Shown: positions 61,752 through 64,000 of the stretch, piece after piece
Layout: each line of letters opens with the position of its first letter
How positions within the stretch are numbered: position 1 is the first letter of the stretch
DNA from: Pseudonocardia sp. T1-2H
GTDB lineage: Bacteria > Actinomycetota > Actinomycetes > Mycobacteriales > Pseudonocardiaceae
DNA length: 64,000 nt
Direction: 5' to 3'
Assembly: GCF_038039215.1 (NCBI RefSeq)
Contig: NZ_JBBPCL010000001.1
Coordinates: 1,736,001-1,800,000, forward strand
Translations under genes and position numbers: made by a program
Notes under the pieces: model-generated
Seen by the model: the letters and a program-made list of their open reading frames with translations, nothing else
Databases searched by the model: none
Told to the model about the DNA's origin: nothing

Positions 61752-62970
61752 TCAGATCACTCCTCGTTCGCGCAGGGCCGCGATGGCGGGTGCGTCCAGG
61801 CCGAGCTCGGCGAGGACTTCGTCGGTGTGCTCCCCGAGCTCGGGGCCCATCCAGCGGGTGGTGCCCGCACCGGCCTCGAACCGCGGGACGGTGCCCGGGA
61901 ACGTCACCGGACGTGGGATGTCCGAGTCGATTCGGACCGGGTGGACCTCGTGCATCCCTCGGGCGGCGAAATGCGGGTCGGCGAGGATGTCGGCGACGTC
62001 GTAGATGGGACCGCTGGGCACGAAGGCCTCGGCGAGCTTCTCGAGCGCGGTGCCGGCATCCAGCGTCGCGGTCCATTCCCCGATCACGTCGTCGAGCTCC
62101 TGCACGCGCGGCACCCGCCCGGCGTTGGCTTTCAGGTCGGGGTCGTCGGCGAGGTCGGCCCTCCCGATCAGGTGCATCAGCCGGGCGAAGATGGCGTCCC
62201 CGTTGCCGGCGATCACGATGAACTTCCCGTCGGCACACCGATAGGTGTTCGACGGCACCGTTCCAGGGATGCTCGTGCCGGTGGCCTCCCGCACGACCCC
62301 GAACGCGTCGTAGTCAGGGGTCAGGGACTCCATCAGCGAGTAGACGGCCTCGTAGAGCGCCACGTCGACGGTTTCGCCGCCGCCCACCCTGCCTCGCCGC
62401 AGCAGACCCATCAGTGCACCGATCACCGCGTAGAGGCCTGCGACCGAATCAGCGATTGCCACGCCGGTGCGCACGGGGGGCATGTCGGGATAGCCGGTGA
62501 GGTGACGGATGCCGCCGACGGCCTCGGCCACGGCGCCGAATCCGGCGCGCTGGCGGTAGGGCCCGGTCTGGCCGTACCCGGAGATCCGGACCAGGACAAG
62601 ATCGGGGCGGACCGCCCGCATCTGTTCCGGCCCGAGGCCCCAGCGCTCGAGGGTGCCGGGCCGGAAGTTCTCCAGCACCACGTCCGACTGGGCGATCAGC
62701 GAGAGGGCGAGATCCCGGCCCTCGGCGTGCCGCAGGTCGAGGGTGACCGAGCGCTTGTTGCGCCCGATGCTGCGGAACAGCAGGGACGTGTCGCCCGCGT
62801 GCAAGCGCCAGCGGCGAAGCTCGTCCCCCGTCGGGCCGCTCGACCTTGACCACGTCGGCCCCGAACTCGGCGAGCAGGCGGCCCGCGGTCGGTGCGGCGA
62901 TGAAGTTGCCGAGCTCCAGGACGCGGATCCCGGACAGGGTCTGGACGGAGTCGGTGGCGGCTCGGGTCAT
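61752..62970 (-). CDS. CaiB/BaiF family CoA-transferase, one frameshift
   Basis: Class III CoA-transferase of about 405 residues. The N-terminus [20 protein letters not shown] with [13 protein letters not shown] (active-site Asp expected downstream) is in one frame. After an extra G in the run at 62825-62829 it continues [52 protein letters not shown], and ends [20 protein letters not shown]. It would activate the acid cleaved by the neighbouring lyase. ATG at 62970 overlaps the SDR stop (ATGA). Confidence 0.86.
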
Positions 62971-63640
62971 CGTGACGGCTCCTCCACGGGGGTGGCGGCG
63001 GGAGTGGTGCGCAGCCGCTCGAGTCCGCCGTCGATGGTCAGGACGCTGCCGACCGCGGAGCGGTTGCTCGGGTGGGCGAGGTAGGCGATCGCGGCCGCGA
63101 CCTCCGACGGGTCGACCATGTGCCCGGTGGGCTGGCGGGCGTGGAATGCGGCCCGGGCGGCGGCCGGGTCGTCGGTGCGTGCGGCGAGGTCGTCCATGAA
63201 CGGGGTGTCGACGGTGCCGGGGTTCACCGCGTTCACCCGGATGCCTTCGCTGATCAGGTCGGCGGCCAGCGAGAGCGTCATCGACGCGATCGCGCCCTTC
63301 GACGCGCTGTACAGCGCCCGCCGCGGGATGCCCGACGCGGCACTGCACGAGGCGACGTTGACGATTGCGGCGTGCGGGGAGCGGCGCAGATAGGGCAGGG
63401 CCGCGCGGGTGGTGCGGACGTAGCCGAGGAGGTTGATGTCGAGCAGGGCGTGCCACTCGTCGAGGTCGCCGTCCTCGATTCCCCCGACATGACTCACGCC
63501 GGCGTTGTTCACCAGCACGTCCAGACGCCCGGCGGACTCGGCCACCGAGCGCACGGCTCGGTTCACCGAGTCGCTGTCGCGAAGGTCGGCGACGATGCCG
63601 CGGACGCCCTCGGGCGCCCCGGACGGGTCGATGTCGGCGG
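62967..63640 (-). pseudogene. Short-chain dehydrogenase, 5' end lost at a breakpoint
   Basis: Reads [59 protein letters not shown] (Ser-Tyr-Lys) to the normal C-terminus [12 protein letters not shown], but the first 35 or so residues with the GxxxGxG cofactor loop are missing. The sequence changes at about 63640 into another truncated gene on the opposite strand. It may still be translated from an internal ATG (63566) but would lack the NAD site. It heads the CoA-transferase/lyase operon. Confidence 0.75.
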
Positions 63641-64000
63641 TGTTCGACGCCTACGCCCGCGTCCTGCACCCTCCGCACACCATGACGGGCGAGCCCGGGT
63701 CCTGGGCGCAGGTGTGTGCCCGCACGGGGGCCACGGCGCACCCGCTGATGCAATGGCGGACGATTTCGCGCGCCGAGATCGTCCCGATGGCCGACGGCTC
63801 GGTCACCGAGCCTTCGGCGTGGGCGGGGAGCCCACCGGACCTGGGGAACCTCCCTGCCGACGCCCTGGCCGCGCTGCTTGACGTGCTGAGCGGCCACACC
63901 GCCGGGCAGCGGTGTGTGTTCGCGCTGTGGGAGGGCTTGGGCTGGGTCGACACCCGCGGTGCCTCGGTGACCCGGACCTTGCCCGATGGTCGGTGGGTGA
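63631..64000 (+). CDS. Hypothetical actinobacterial protein, truncated at both ends
   Basis: Open to the end of the window. Reads [40 protein letters not shown], and [14 protein letters not shown], with the HPLMQW and FALWEGLGW phrases of an uncharacterised actinobacterial family. Homologues extend upstream of the apparent ATG at 63631, so its 5' end was lost at the same breakpoint that truncates the SDR. Confidence 0.6.
   Translation, partial: MSAVFDAYARVLHPPHTMTGEPGSWAQVCARTGATAHPLMQWRTISRAEIVPMADGSVTEPSAWAGSPPDLGNLPADALAALLDVLSGHTAGQRCVFALWEGLGWVDTRGASVTRTLPDGRWV

Noticed and set aside
1..64000. tRNA, rRNA, riboswitch or CRISPR array
   Set aside because: No cloverleaf-like sequence, conserved rRNA block, known riboswitch core or regular spaced repeats were seen by eye; a covariance-model search would be needed to exclude short RNAs.

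Overview
The window is high-GC actinobacterial DNA (about 70-73% G+C over most of its length). Its gene content resembles Pseudonocardia or a relative: DevR/DosR-type dormancy genes, a WhiB protein, an actinobacterial primase-polymerase element and GTGA/ATGA-coupled operons. No tRNA, rRNA or CRISPR array was seen.

Positions 1-40,300 form a hypoxia/dormancy island. It holds eleven universal stress protein (USP) loci and three clear Acg-type nitroreductases plus one divergent relative. It also holds a wax ester synthase/DGAT, a CtpF-like P-type ATPase, DUF1876 and HPF-like proteins, Rv1733c-like membrane proteins, an Rv2004c-like kinase/ATPase and the response regulator DevR. A fermentation module follows: phosphoketolase, acetate kinase, alcohol dehydrogenase and a GNAT/acyl-CoA synthetase. 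About sixteen copies of a 14-bp site near GGGACCTTCGGCCC, mostly 70-90 nt before start codons, match the core of the mycobacterial DosR box. They suggest one regulon. The partner sensor kinase survives only as a scrap beside devR.

The island is broken at 16.2-20.2 kb by an IS1380-family element, a TetR/hydrolase pair, and scars of a second IS1380 copy and an IS5-like transposase that cut a flavodoxin gene. At 40.3-41.2 kb an IS5-family (IS427-type) element sits in the shared TA of two convergent stop codons. Positions 41.2-46.4 kb hold a divergent arsenic cluster: an ArsR-ArsN fusion facing an ArsO-like monooxygenase, an MFS exporter, ArsM and a broken ArsC. Next come a 47-residue ORF and a 250-bp inverted duplication of its leader.

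From 47.2 to 53.0 kb a LysR-regulated catabolic operon (MHS transporter, flavoprotein, SDR, DHDPS-like aldolase) ends in a glycerate kinase scrap. From 53.0 to 55.8 kb lie genes typical of an integrated element (nuclease-like protein, Prim-Pol, WhiB, zinc ribbon). From 56.3 kb to the end a minus-strand operon encodes SDR, CoA-transferase, HMG-CoA lyase, MFS, hydroxypyruvate isomerase and an enoyl-CoA hydratase fragment.

The most striking object is a 2,039-bp segment (57,289-59,327) of much lower G+C that splits the hydroxypyruvate isomerase gene. It carries two genes cut at its edges (histidine phosphatase, Hsp20) and one whole gene for a secreted dockerin-like protein whose style recalls Candidatus Saccharibacteria. 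It is flanked by GGGTC on both sides. It is either a captured foreign fragment or a chimeric read/assembly. Several genes elsewhere carry single-base indels in G/C runs, so some apparent pseudogenes may be sequencing errors.
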